A program made the translations under genes and the position numbers. A stretch of DNA of 64,000 nt from Trichomonas vaginalis G3 (Eukaryota; Parabasalia; Trichomonadida; Trichomonadidae): assembly GCF_026262505.1 (NCBI RefSeq), contig NC_067207.1, positions 33,510,082 through 33,574,081 on the forward strand. The letters run 5' to 3'. The notes beneath the pieces were generated by a model. It was not told the DNA's origin. It ran no database searches and worked only from the letters and a program-made list of their open reading frames with translations. Positions 49,577 to 58,198 of the stretch are shown in pieces. Numbering within the stretch: position 1 is the stretch's first letter; each line of letters begins with the position of its first letter.

Positions 49577-51151
49577 ATGCAGAACGAACAGCTAAACGAA
49601 TTTACTCCAGCAGAGCATATTCATCAGATTCGCTCATATTTCGATATCATAGACAATGCAGTTCAAATTGGTGACACTAATAGAAAATATTCTGACGCAA
49701 AGATTCCATCACAACCTGGAACTGCTAAAGATAACACATGGGTAACATTCAATCTCTCACCTCCTGGTGAAAATATGTTGGACCTTTACAATACATTCAT
49801 TACGTATAAAATGGAAGGTCAATTTATTGTAGATAAAGAAATTGGTTCAGGTTCCAATAAAACAAACCCACCAGGATTTTGGATTGGTTTCGATGACGCT
49901 TTCTATGCAGTTGCTGGATATCAAATCCTTGCAAATGGTCGTATCGTATATTCTCAAGACAACGCAAGAGAAGAAGCATATATAACTTCAAACTCACAAA
50001 CTACCGAACAAATAAAGAAAGTAGATGTTTTCTCAAAGACTCGACATGAAGATGTATGGAGTCATTCGGGAACATGCAGAACAGGACAAATTGTTAGTGG
50101 TCCAATTACAGCAGGAAAATCATTTGATTTTAAGCTTCGTTTAAGAATTCCTGTTAGAAGATTCCTTCCATTAGAAGCTATTCGATTTATTCCAGCTTTT
50201 GCAGGAAACATTCAGCTTAAAGTAAAGTTCAGTAGCGACGCCTTACAATGCACATCTATATTTGTAAATGATATCATTGCTTTCAATCCAACTCTTAAAG
50301 TTGCATTTGCTTCAGATTCAAATCCACCGACAAATAAATTTGTTCCATGGAATGAACCATTCACTATGATAACGAAGGCAGTAGAAGCTAGTGGAACAGT
50401 TACTATTACAACTGTAACCCAGCAACTATTTCGAACAAAGATGGATTTTAATGAATGTTTCATTCATCCAAAGTCATTCTCTTTAGACCCTAACATTTAT
50501 ACAGAACTTGTAGAACATTATACAAACGAGGCTTTATGTTTTCCTGTTAAAGTTATGGATTGGATTCCTATGGACGGTTCATTCTCAAAGAATACAGATA
50601 GTTCAAGTGCAACATTTACAGCAGCTTATACGCCTATTAATGTTAAAAGTATTTGGGCACTATTTAGAAAGAAAGACAACTATTATGTTAATTTTGAGAA
50701 CCCTAAGTTTAAATATCTTCAGCTTTCCATGGGAGCTTATGGAAATATGCCTGCAGAACCTGAAAAATCATATGGACCTGTATTTTATGAAATGGTTGCG
50801 AACGCCTGCAATACAAACAATGATATGATAGGATTTAATGAAGATGTTATGAGGTCATTGGTGGATGATGGTAGTGTGGAACATAAATGGGATAGCTATG
50901 ACAACACACATTTCTTATGTGGTTTTCCAACAGAAGTGGACTTTTGCTTCCAGCAAGGTCAAACATCTACTGCTCCAATAACATACAAATTGTCTGTTAA
51001 AGGACCTATTGAACTAGCAACTGAAAATGTACCAAAGCCACTTATTGGATTTATGAGGGATTGTTGCTTTGCCATTCAGGTGCGTGCTAATGGCATACCA
51101 ATAATAAGACTTGACGACTATAACTTAGCAACTGACGACAGTGAGGAATAA
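49577..51151 (+). CDS. Major capsid protein, double jelly-roll type, looks whole (524 aa)
   Basis: It starts MQNEQLNEFTPAEHIHQIRS. The N-terminal third has WVTFNLSPPGENMLDLYNTF and TYKMEGQFIVDKEIG. The centre has RIPVRRFLPLEAIRFIPAFA and IQLKVKFSSDAL. The C-terminal jelly roll includes FLCGFPTEVDFCFQQGQ, YKLSVKGPIELATENVPK and IRLDDYNLATDD. Length and strand-rich composition fit Maverick double-jelly-roll capsids, and it is the largest virion-like gene beside the minor capsid. I infer the fold; no structure can be seen from sequence alone. The B copy is broken. Confidence 0.75.
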   Translation: MQNEQLNEFTPAEHIHQIRSYFDIIDNAVQIGDTNRKYSDAKIPSQPGTAKDNTWVTFNLSPPGENMLDLYNTFITYKMEGQFIVDKEIGSGSNKTNPPGFWIGFDDAFYAVAGYQILANGRIVYSQDNAREEAYITSNSQTTEQIKKVDVFSKTRHEDVWSHSGTCRTGQIVSGPITAGKSFDFKLRLRIPVRRFLPLEAIRFIPAFAGNIQLKVKFSSDALQCTSIFVNDIIAFNPTLKVAFASDSNPPTNKFVPWNEPFTMITKAVEASGTVTITTVTQQLFRTKMDFNECFIHPKSFSLDPNIYTELVEHYTNEALCFPVKVMDWIPMDGSFSKNTDSSSATFTAAYTPINVKSIWALFRKKDNYYVNFENPKFKYLQLSMGAYGNMPAEPEKSYGPVFYEMVANACNTNNDMIGFNEDVMRSLVDDGSVEHKWDSYDNTHFLCGFPTEVDFCFQQGQTSTAPITYKLSVKGPIELATENVPKPLIGFMRDCCFAIQVRANGIPIIRLDDYNLATDDSEE

Positions 51152-51181
51152 AGGATGAACGTTTATTTTTAAAGCTTATAA

Positions 51182-51640
51182 ATGAGTTCTTCATCAAGCT
51201 CTCGTGAACCTTCACCATCTATGAAACAAACTTTACCAAACGATTATGGAGCACCTATTGAATATTTCTTACGAGCTGCACAATGGCAAAGAGCAGTCTC
51301 ACCAAGGTTAGGTGTTCCACCAGCTCCTGTCAAAAATAGCATTTGGTCAAGTCCTTATATAAAATATGGTCTCCCACTAGGTTTGCTAGCTACAGCAGGA
51401 GCAGTTATGATGTTGAAAAGAAATAAAGCAAATGTTGTAAATAATACTGAAGTAGCTGAAGTTAAACAAACTCCAACACCTTCGCCAAAACCAACGCCTT
51501 CACAAGCAAAACCTTCAATGACTCCTGAACCTATGGAAGTACAAACTCCTGTTCAAAAGTCAACTCCTAAACCGACTCCAACATTTAAACCAGAACCTAC
51601 TCCTCAAATAAATCGTAAAACTCCTGCGTTTCCTTACTGA
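51182..51640 (+). CDS. Pro/Thr-rich membrane-anchored protein, A copy (152 aa)
   Basis: It is the same protein as 19144-19638: a Ser-rich start, a membrane segment YGLPLGLLATAGAVMML followed by KRNK, and a Pro/Thr tail ending INRKTPAFPY. The PTPSPK repeat is shorter (TPTPSPKPTPSQAKPS), which accounts for the 12-residue difference. It lies 30 bp downstream of the major capsid gene. A virion membrane protein is possible. Confidence 0.65.
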   Translation: MSSSSSSREPSPSMKQTLPNDYGAPIEYFLRAAQWQRAVSPRLGVPPAPVKNSIWSSPYIKYGLPLGLLATAGAVMMLKRNKANVVNNTEVAEVKQTPTPSPKPTPSQAKPSMTPEPMEVQTPVQKSTPKPTPTFKPEPTPQINRKTPAFPY

Positions 51641-51688
51641 AAAAATAACGTTATTTTTATTTAATATTAAAATTTTTATTTAATTAAA

Positions 51689-51925
51689 ATGACGACTAAA
51701 GTCACTGAAGCAATGAAACAAAAGTTTTTGGTAGAATACATTAAATCAGGAACTATTCCAGAAGGTTTTTACATTCATACTATGAAGGATGGTAGAGTTC
51801 AGTTTAGAAAGATAAAGCAACCATTAGATAAAGAAGGAATTTTGAGAAAGATTAAACTTCATGAGGACAACATTGCTGAACTTAAGAAGAAGTTAGAAGA
51901 GTTGGAGAAAGGAAGAGAGTTATAA
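51689..51925 (+). CDS. Small Lys/Glu-rich coiled-coil protein, A copy (78 aa)
   Basis: It starts MTTKVTEAMKQKFLVEYIKS, 12 nt behind TTTTTATTTAATT. The C-terminal coiled coil reads IKLHEDNIAELKKKLEELEK. It is the same as 18861-19097. It lies last in the capsid gene row before the TIR. The family is unknown. Confidence 0.65.
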   Translation: MTTKVTEAMKQKFLVEYIKSGTIPEGFYIHTMKDGRVQFRKIKQPLDKEGILRKIKLHEDNIAELKKKLEELEKGREL

Positions 51926-51966
51926 AGCAATGAATTCAACAGGGTGAAAAAACAGGTGAAAAAAGA

Positions 51967-51980
51967 GGTTAGATCTCACC
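51967..51980. repeat. GGTTAGATCTCACC mixed palindrome (copy 13)
   Basis: The left arm has the T-variant and the right arm the G-variant, so this is the only copy with mismatched arms. The side repeats are of the G type. Confidence 0.85.
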
Positions 51981-52095
51981 ACTTCACCTAAATTTATTTT
52001 TGTGCTATGTTTTCATACGTGTGAGGGTGGTGATATCATTTATTTTTAAGTTTATTTTTTATTTTACTGAAAATTTTTATTTTATTTTTATATAA

Positions 52096-52416
52096 ATGAC
52101 GAAAACTATTGAGATAACAAACTACAACGGTCATGAGTTCAAGAATTTGTTCTTCGTTCCTCGTGAAAATACATTCTATCAGATACGAGGGAGAAAGGGT
52201 AAAGTTAGTTTGAGCGTTTATGACTACAAGCATAATGGAAAGTTTATACAAGCATATGATACAAACGGTAAGCGTGTTTCATTAGCTTTGTCAAAACTTA
52301 CTAACATTTATTTTGACAGTGACTTTGACCTATATGAAGAAGAAAATGAGTCAGAAGATTATGAGCTGTTATGTGAAGCACAGCAATGGGAGGAGTTGCA
52401 ATACTTTTGTAAGTGA
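52096..52416 (+). CDS. TIR-borne small protein, A-right copy (106 aa)
   Basis: It starts MTKTIEITNYNGHEFKNLFF after TTTTTATATAA. Only one ATG is possible in this copy, and this sets the start of the B copies too. It differs from them in DYKHNGKFIQAYDTNG. The acidic end ENESEDYELL is kept. It reads outward. Function is unknown. Confidence 0.75.
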   Translation: MTKTIEITNYNGHEFKNLFFVPRENTFYQIRGRKGKVSLSVYDYKHNGKFIQAYDTNGKRVSLALSKLTNIYFDSDFDLYEEENESEDYELLCEAQQWEELQYFCK

Positions 52417-52598
52417 GAACGTTTATTTTTTACATTAGTGAGGTGAAGTGGTTGGTGGCTTTGTAAATATTTAAGGTTAAGTTAGTGTTGTCGTTTGATT
52501 TGTAAAATATACGTTAACAGTTTTGTAAAGTGTCAAATTCACATATCAGGTGTAAGGTGGAACGCAGTGCCTCCGTACACAACTAACCCATACTAACT

Positions 52599-52930
52599 TC
52601 ATTTAATTGTTAATTGTTAATTGTTGATTGTTAATTGTTGATTGATATTGATTAGTTACATTATTCACTTTCCATTAATATGATAACATTCATTTAATTG
52701 TTGATTGTTGATTGTTATTGATTAGTTACATTATTCACTTTCCATAAATATAATAACATTCATTTAATTGTTGATTGTTGATTGTTATTGATTAGTTACA
52801 TTATTCACTTTCCATAAATATAATAACATTCATTTAATTGTTGATTGTTGATTGTTATTGATTAGTTACATTATTCACTTTCCATAAATATAATAACATT
52901 CATTTAATTGTTAATTGTTGATTATTGATT
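52599..52930. repeat. 70-bp tandem repeat next to the Maverick end
   Basis: Units begin CATTTAATTGTTGATTG at 52691, 52761, 52831 and 52901. A related first unit starts at 52600, directly at the element end. Each contains ATTAGTTACATTATTCACTT and TCCATAAATATAATAAC. Within the unit, TTGATTG triplet-like repeats occur. Confidence 0.9.
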
Positions 52931-53561
52931 GTTATTAGTTAGTTCCATATTTATATATAACAAAACAAAGTAATTTTTTAAAAAAATCATATGCTCAGAT
53001 ACCTCTTATATATGATTAAAATATTGGCAAATACCTAACAGCATATATCCAAGAGGATTTTAGTTTTTTAATTTTTTTAAAAAATGTCACTTTTTACCTT
53101 ATTAATTTCAATGAAAATATCACACACATCATTTTAATAATTATAAACAGTTAAATCATTCTCATCATTTTTTAATAAGCTAAAATGCAGAAAAACTATA
53201 TTTCATATTGCAAGCTTTAGATATCTTCGAAAAAAATGTAATAATATAAATAAGTGTAATGATTTATAATATTTTAAAATGCTTATTATTGATCATTGTT
53301 ATTGAATTTAATTGCGACCTTTTCGCTTAATGAGGTCCAAAATCATGGTTCCGATTTGTTCTATGTTCGCGATTGATAAAGAAAATCGCGTTTAATTTTG
53401 ATCACAATTTTCCATAAAAATCGCGATTTTTTTGAAAAATCGCGACTACAATAAAATCGCAATTCATTAAAAAACGCAATTTTAAAAAAGTCGCGATTTT
53501 TCTAAAAAATCGCGATTTATATATTTAAATCATGATTAAAAAAGTGGTTGCGGTTTTCCCT
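52931..53561. other. AT-rich intergenic DNA with ATCGCGAT palindromes
   Basis: No gene is seen. 52980-53300 is plain AT-rich sequence. 53370-53520 has about seven AATCGCG or CGCGATT words, several as the palindrome AAATCGCGATTT, which is a notable GC-containing cluster in AT-rich DNA. Confidence 0.6.
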
Positions 53562-54219
53562 ATTGATTCTTCAAGTGAAATAACACGATATTTAAGATCT
53601 TCGATGAATGAACTTTGTTCGGCATATCGATGTTCGTTGAAAGAAACTTGTGATTGTAATTTTTGATTGATAGAATAAAGTTTGTCTGAACTTTCTTTCA
53701 TTTCGTTGTATTCTGATTTGAGTGAAAAAAGTTCTGAATTTAATGATGAGAGTTTTGTATTCGATTCTGTTAACTGTTTTCGAAGTGAAATACATTCTGA
53801 TTCGACTCTGTGAGTTTGATTGTGTAATATTCACCTGATGAAATTAATTCTCGATTCCTTTCGTTGAGTTCTGATATCTTTCGTTTAAGATTTTCGACTT
53901 CTTTCTGACTTGATGTTAATTCGTTATTCATTCGTTTCATTTCAAGTTTTGATTTTTCAAAAATGTCTTCTTGAATATTCTTAAGATGATCAAGATTTTT
54001 TGTAAGTTCGATATTTGTTTTCTTATATCGTTCGTTTTCATGTTTGATCTTAATTAATTCTTCTGATATTTTGACTGATGCTTTCTTCTGACTTTCACAC
54101 TCTGTTTTTGAAACTTTTAAATCTTCTTTTAGTTTTCGAATTTCATAAATATAACTCTTGATGCAATTCGAATAAATATCTTCTGTATGCGAGTTCACAA
54201 TTTCTTGTTTCATTTTCAT
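53562..54219 (-). pseudogene. Host coiled-coil gene, copy 1 (5' part)
   Basis: It starts MKMKQEIVNSHTEDIYSNCI at 54219, behind a good initiator. It is a heptad-rich coiled coil (LKEDLKVSKTECESQKKA, then LTKNLDHLKNIQEDIFEKSK). 53562-54149 is about 99 percent identical to 55992-56580. It is one base shorter, near 53806, which shifts the frame and ends the protein early at 149 residues. The homology stops abruptly at 53562, so the gene is also truncated at its 3' side. This is the type often labelled viral A-type inclusion protein in trichomonad annotation. Its role is structural or unknown. Confidence 0.75.
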
Positions 54220-54220
54220 T

Positions 54221-54230
54221 ATTGAAATGA
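54221..54230 (-). promoter_or_regulatory. Trichomonad initiator of the coiled-coil gene
   Basis: On the minus strand TCATTTCAAT lies two bases before ATG 54219, a good match to TCA(Py)T(A/T). Confidence 0.7.
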
Positions 54231-54623
54231 TTAATTAACAAGAATAGTTTTGTATATACAATCTATGTGATCTTCATAATTTGTTTAATATAAAATATCA
54301 CTATCATCAAACAAATACAAACAAATTGATTTTATATTATTATTAGATCAAATAATACAGTATTTGAAAGGTTTATTTCATTTTGCAATTAAAAATACTG
54401 TTTTCTGATATAATTGTGCTATACTTATATATTTTCGAAGTATATCATAACATATTAATTAAATATGTTGATCAAAAACATTGTATTAAGTGTTTTTACT
54501 AGGTAATCTTTAGAAACTCGTTAATACTTGTCGAATCTCTGTCATGAACATTGCCAATTTAATGCAATTAGTTGTTTTGATATACTGATTCATCAATATA
54601 TTTCTTCTAATTCGGAAGAAAAT
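54231..54623. other. AT-rich spacer, nothing recognised
   Basis: No gene, repeat or convincing signal was seen in this stretch between the coiled-coil start and the surface-protein fragment. Confidence 0.6.
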
Positions 54624-55560
54624 ATGAATCAAAGAAAAAAAAAATTAATAAAAAGTGTTGGAATTTTTTTAATGTCATGTTTCAGTGATTTTCTCTCTTC
54701 GGAGAGATTATCACTATCATCATTTTGAAAATATTCCAAAAAACATCTGGTATGAATTATATGGCGAAAATAACAAAACAAATCCAACAACATGTATTAA
54801 CTGTTCAATTTCTGTTACTAATTCCGAATGTTTTGTTTTACTTAGTTTTTTTCATGATCTTGAAGATGGTGCTATATCATTCACAAGAAATAACATCAAA
54901 TTATTACATTCCGAATGTTCATTCAATGACTGCAAAAGGAGTGACTTTGGAGGTTCTGTTTACGTGAAAGGCCAAAATTCAGTTATTCAACATCGATGTT
55001 GTTCATTATATTCACAAGCATCAAATAGAGGACAACATTCATATTCATGGTTATCCGATGGAAATTTTAATTATTTTCTTGAAAGTTGTGTTTCATCATG
55101 TGGAAAAAAAGAAGAAGGAAGAGATACTATTTATTGTTTTTATGGTATTATTAATATTAGTTATTCAAATATAAGTAATAACAATGTGAAAGTTAATGGA
55201 GCTGCATATGGAATAGCACCAGAAAATTCAATTGGAAAAGTCAATTTTTGTTCAATTTGTCAAAATCATTGCGATCGTTGGGTTCTTATGCATTATATTG
55301 ATGATTCACCAACATATTATCTCATTAATAGTAATATTCTAAATAATTCACAATCAAGCTCATTTCTTGGTATCATTTTTTGTACTAGAAAAATGACTAT
55401 TTCTAATTGTTCAATTTTTGGAAATTTTGGAAATGGATCATTGATTTATAATAATGCTGATTCATTAATAATCGAGAATTGTCATATTGATAATTTAACA
55501 TATGACATTGAACCTCACATAGATACATTCAATATTGATTCCATTACATTGATAATTTAA
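54624..55560 (+). pseudogene. Surface-protein fragment, right-handed beta-helix type
   Basis: An ATG at 54624 gives a signal-peptide-like start (MNQRKKKLIKSVGIFLMSCF), but the main body is in another frame from about 54690 to 55560. The body has many Asn/Ser/Ile/Cys turns: SECSFNDCKRSDFGGSVYVK, INISYSNISNNNVKVNGAAY, INSNILNNSQSSS, MTISNCSIFGNFGNGSLIYN, and LIIENCHIDNL. This ladder pattern is typical of parallel beta-helix or polymorphic-outer-membrane-like surface proteins, which are numerous in T. vaginalis. There is no C-terminal membrane segment. The end fuses into the neighbouring coiled-coil DNA, so it is a truncated host gene with a likely frameshift near its start. Confidence 0.6.
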
Positions 55561-55564
55561 CATA

Positions 55565-56580
55565 TGATCGTTCAAGGTCTTCGGCAAATATTCGTGCTTC
55601 TTCTGCTTCTGATGCTGACTTCTTTTGACGTTCAATAGCAAGATCAAAATCGCGATGACTTGAAATAAGTTGATTTTGTAATTCTTCAATAGTGGAACTT
55701 TGTTTAATCATAGATTGTGTATATTCTTCTTTCTTATATTGAAGTTCTTCTTCATATCGTCTCAAACATTGTTCTGCTTCTTCGGCTCGTTTCAATAATG
55801 AATTATGTTGTGAACGAAGTGTTTCAATTTCTTTGTCATATACACGTGATGTTTCTAATTGTTCTTGTGCATGTTGTAATGCATCTGTGATAGATTGACA
55901 TTTATTTTCGCTTTTCGATAGTTGATCACGTAATGTTGAAATTGTTGAATCGCGTTCACAAACAATCGATTCAAGTTGTTTAGATCTGTTGATTGATTCT
56001 TCAAGTGAAATAACACGATATTTAAGATCTTCGATGAATGAACTTTGTTCGGCATATCGATGTTCGTTGAAAGAAACTTGTGATTGTAATTTTTGATTGA
56101 TAGAATAAAGTTTGTCTGAACTTTCTTTCATTTCGTTGTATTCTGATTTGAGTGAAAAAAGTTCTGAATTTAATGATGAGAGTTTTGTATTCGATTCTGT
56201 TAACTGTTTTCGAAGTGAAATACATTCTGATTCGGACTCTGTGAGTTTGATTGTGTAATATTCACCTGATGAAATTAATTCTCGATTCCTTTCGTTGAGT
56301 TCTGATATCTTTCGTTTAAGATTTTCGACTTCTTTCTGACTTGATGTTAATTCGTTATTTATTCGTTTCATTTCAAGTTTTGATTTTTCAAAAATGTCTT
56401 CTTGAATATTCTTAAGATGATCAAGATTTTTCGTAAGTTCGATATTTGTTTTCTTATATCGTTCGTTTTCATGTTTGATCTTAATTAATTCTTCTGATAT
56501 TTTGACTGATGCTTTCTTCTGACTTTCACACTCTGTTTTTGAAACTTTTAAATCTTCTTTTAGTTTTCGAATTTCATAAA
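55565..56580 (-). pseudogene. Host coiled-coil gene, copy 2 (internal part)
   Basis: It is open over its whole length with heptads throughout: YEIRKLKEDLKVSKTECE, then LKYRVISLEESINRSKQLES, then LRSQHNSLLKRAEEAEQCL. It shares 55992-56580 with copy 1 and extends 430 bp further towards the 3' side. It lacks the 5' end: at 56580 it meets a run of about 20 A and the edge of Maverick C. At 55565 it meets the surface-gene fragment at a TTGATAATTTAACATATGA repeat. No start codon of its own is visible. Confidence 0.75.
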
Positions 56581-56859
56581 AAAAAAAAAAAAAAAAAAAG
56601 GGAGTGGGGCTTCCAGGCACTTCGTGCCCTCTAGCCCCGAAGATGTTTAGTATAAATGAAGTTTTTATTCGGAAAATTGTTAGTCTTCTGGTGTGAATTC
56701 GGAGGACTCTTCTTCTTCCTCCATTGCTTCTGGGAAGAAGCCTTCTTCTGGGTCGAAAACATTATATAATGTGTCGCTTTTCACAAATTATATATGTTTT
56801 CATGTTTTGTCACTTTTCTGTCACTTTTCAGGGAAAAACATTTTTATTATTATATATAA
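56581..56859. other. Left edge of element C with hairpin and acidic gene remnant
   Basis: An A-run is followed by a GC-rich hairpin: outer arms GGGGC/GCCCC (56606-56610, 56634-56638), inner GGCACTTCGTGCC (56616-56628). On the minus strand 56680-56784 reads as a short acidic tail (LYNVFDPEEGFFPEAMEEEE and so on) without a start codon, probably a gene remnant. Two TGTCACTTTTC repeats lie near 56806-56828. Confidence 0.5.
56840..56850 (+). promoter_or_regulatory. Maverick start-proximal TTTTTAT box (methyltransferase gene)
   Basis: ATTTTTATTAT lies about 10 nt before ATG 56860, like the box at the capsid gene of A. Confidence 0.5.
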
Positions 56860-57678
56860 ATGAATTTTACAAAACCACCGTTACCGTTCTTTGGAAATAA
56901 GAGTAGATGTAAAGATATTATATTGAGAGAACTTAAGAAACTACCGAATGGTCTAACATTTGTAGATTTGTTCGGTGGAAGTTTCTATATATCCCATTTG
57001 TGTCATATAATATTCCCAGACTCAAAGATTATATGCAATGACTTCGACAACTATATGGACCGTCTCAAACATATACCAGACACAAACAAAATATTGAGTG
57101 AGTTAAAAGAAAAGATACCTATAGGTAAGATGGAACGTATACCATTAGATAAGAAAAATATTGTGAGAGAGGTTTTGAAAAAAGCAGAATATATAGACTG
57201 GAATAGTATATCTGCTAGACTATTATATAGTGGTGCTATAAGAGTTCATGACATTGAAACACTTATGTCAAAAGTTTTATATCTTAACTATACAAATGTT
57301 TTCAAAGAGGACATAGAAAAATATATTGAGGGTATAGAGTTTGTGAGATGTTATTGGACAGAGTTGTATGAAAAATATAAAGACAAGGAAAATGTTTTCT
57401 TTATAGTGGACCCGCCGTTCTTTAACACATGGGATTTTCAATACCAAGTAGACTGGACTTTGAGAGACTCTTTAGAAACTTTAGACGTTTTACATAACCA
57501 TCCATGCTTTTACTTTACATCCGATAAAAGTGGTTTGGAAACCGTTATGAGATGGTTAGAGGACATACATGACTATGAGTTTAGATATGACAAGATAGAA
57601 TATGAGAGAGGTCCTATAAACCGGAGAAAGTGTCATAACAAAGAAATTTTATTAGTAAGTAAATGTGGTTTGAAATAG
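56860..57678 (+). CDS. Dam-like DNA N6-adenine methyltransferase (272 aa)
   Basis: The order of motifs is that of the alpha-class (Dam-type) enzymes: PLPFFGNKSRCKD (residues 8-20), FVDLFGGSFYISHL (34-47) for S-adenosylmethionine binding, a variable target-recognition stretch, and the catalytic DPPF at residues 184-187 (FIVDPPFFNTW). The C-terminus has FTSDKSG and NKEILLVSK. It would add a methyl group to adenine in DNA. N6-methyladenine is reported to be the main DNA mark of T. vaginalis, with Dam-like enzymes of the Maverick kind. It looks whole. It is the first gene of the element. Confidence 0.88.
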   Translation: MNFTKPPLPFFGNKSRCKDIILRELKKLPNGLTFVDLFGGSFYISHLCHIIFPDSKIICNDFDNYMDRLKHIPDTNKILSELKEKIPIGKMERIPLDKKNIVREVLKKAEYIDWNSISARLLYSGAIRVHDIETLMSKVLYLNYTNVFKEDIEKYIEGIEFVRCYWTELYEKYKDKENVFFIVDPPFFNTWDFQYQVDWTLRDSLETLDVLHNHPCFYFTSDKSGLETVMRWLEDIHDYEFRYDKIEYERGPINRRKCHNKEILLVSKCGLK

Positions 57679-57794
57679 GACTACTTGTTTTAGGTTTTTT
57701 CCATTGTGTCATTTATTTATTTGACGTGGCAGAAAGGTACAGAGAATATGAAGATGAACCAATGTCTGCAAATGTTCAGCATATGTACTCGTAA
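57663..57794 (+). CDS. Small single-pass membrane protein (43 aa)
   Basis: It overlaps the methyltransferase end by 16 bp in another frame. It starts MWFEIGLLVLGFFHCVIYLF, a clear membrane helix at residues 4-20, followed by a charged tail (DVAERYREYEDEPMSANVQH). The overlap and the strong hydrophobic start suggest a real small gene, perhaps a virion or lysis-type membrane protein. Function is inferred only weakly. No homologue was seen in A or B. Confidence 0.5.
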   Translation: MWFEIGLLVLGFFHCVIYLFDVAERYREYEDEPMSANVQHMYS

Positions 57795-57817
57795 GAGATA
57801 TTTTTATCTAATATTAA

Positions 57818-58180
57818 ATGGACGCACAGAACTTAGCGAATGCACAGCAACCTGGACAACCAAACCCAGAGAATATTCCAAATGAAGTTAGAATACAAAC
57901 TGCAATGGCAAACTATGGTCAAGTGCCAACAGATGTACAAATGCAAACTGCCATGTCAAATGACGCTGCGTTAGGTTTGCCACCATGGTATGCAAATATG
58001 AGATGGAAAGAGTTTTATACAAACCCTGAAGTGGGATATAAACAACTTTATGCAGATGACGCGAACACAGGAGTTGACCCAGAATATGTTTTCTACCAGA
58101 GGAGAAACAGAATGTATGAGCTCCAGTTAAAGAATGCTATGGAACTCAACAGGAAACGTAAGAGACTAGGCGGACATTAG
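57818..58180 (+). CDS. Unknown Gln/Asn/Ala-rich protein (120 aa)
   Basis: It starts MDAQNLANAQQPGQPNPENI, about 13 nt behind ATATTTTTATCT. An internal duplication is visible: VRIQTAMANYGQVPTD and VQMQTAMSNDAALG. The middle is aromatic (PPWYANMRWKEFYTNPEVGY) and the end basic (LNRKRKRLGGH). It is followed by the amphipathic protein gene in the same direction, 18 bp apart. It is probably a virion component by context. The family is unknown. Confidence 0.6.
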   Translation: MDAQNLANAQQPGQPNPENIPNEVRIQTAMANYGQVPTDVQMQTAMSNDAALGLPPWYANMRWKEFYTNPEVGYKQLYADDANTGVDPEYVFYQRRNRMYELQLKNAMELNRKRKRLGGH

Positions 58181-58198
58181 ATTTTTACATATAGTAAA

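Larger units (their letters stand above)
5843..52598. mobile_element. Maverick/Polinton A (outer element), interrupted by element B
   Basis: The termini read AGTTAGTAT inward from both ends. Parts in order: TIR gene, virion-like genes, penton-like gene, ATPase, fibre, integrase, KilA-N cluster (interrupted by B), polymerase B, minor capsid, gap, second polymerase tail and minor capsid, major capsid, small genes, TIR. About 23.7 kb belongs to A once B is set aside. The left part is broken by a few dozen small changes, concentrated at 7.2-15.0 kb. The right part is largely whole. The two TIRs are clearly diverged, and no matching target duplication is seen (flanks CTGTT and TCATT). This suggests an old insertion, or ends that belong to different copies joined at the gap. 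Confidence 0.85.
51918..52598. repeat. Right TIR region of element A
   Basis: It contains the TIR gene and the outer block. The end reads inward as AGTTAGTATGGG. It is closer in sequence to the TIRs of B than to the left end of A. Confidence 0.8.

Noticed and set aside
54528-54728. 66-residue frame before the surface-gene fragment
   Set aside because: It has no ATG at its start. Only its later part from ATG 54624 has a signal-like sequence, and I kept that part with the fragment.
55544-56620. Coiled-coil frame starting MPGSPTPFFF
   Set aside because: This start lies beyond the A-run in element C DNA. The true 5' end of the host gene is missing in this copy.
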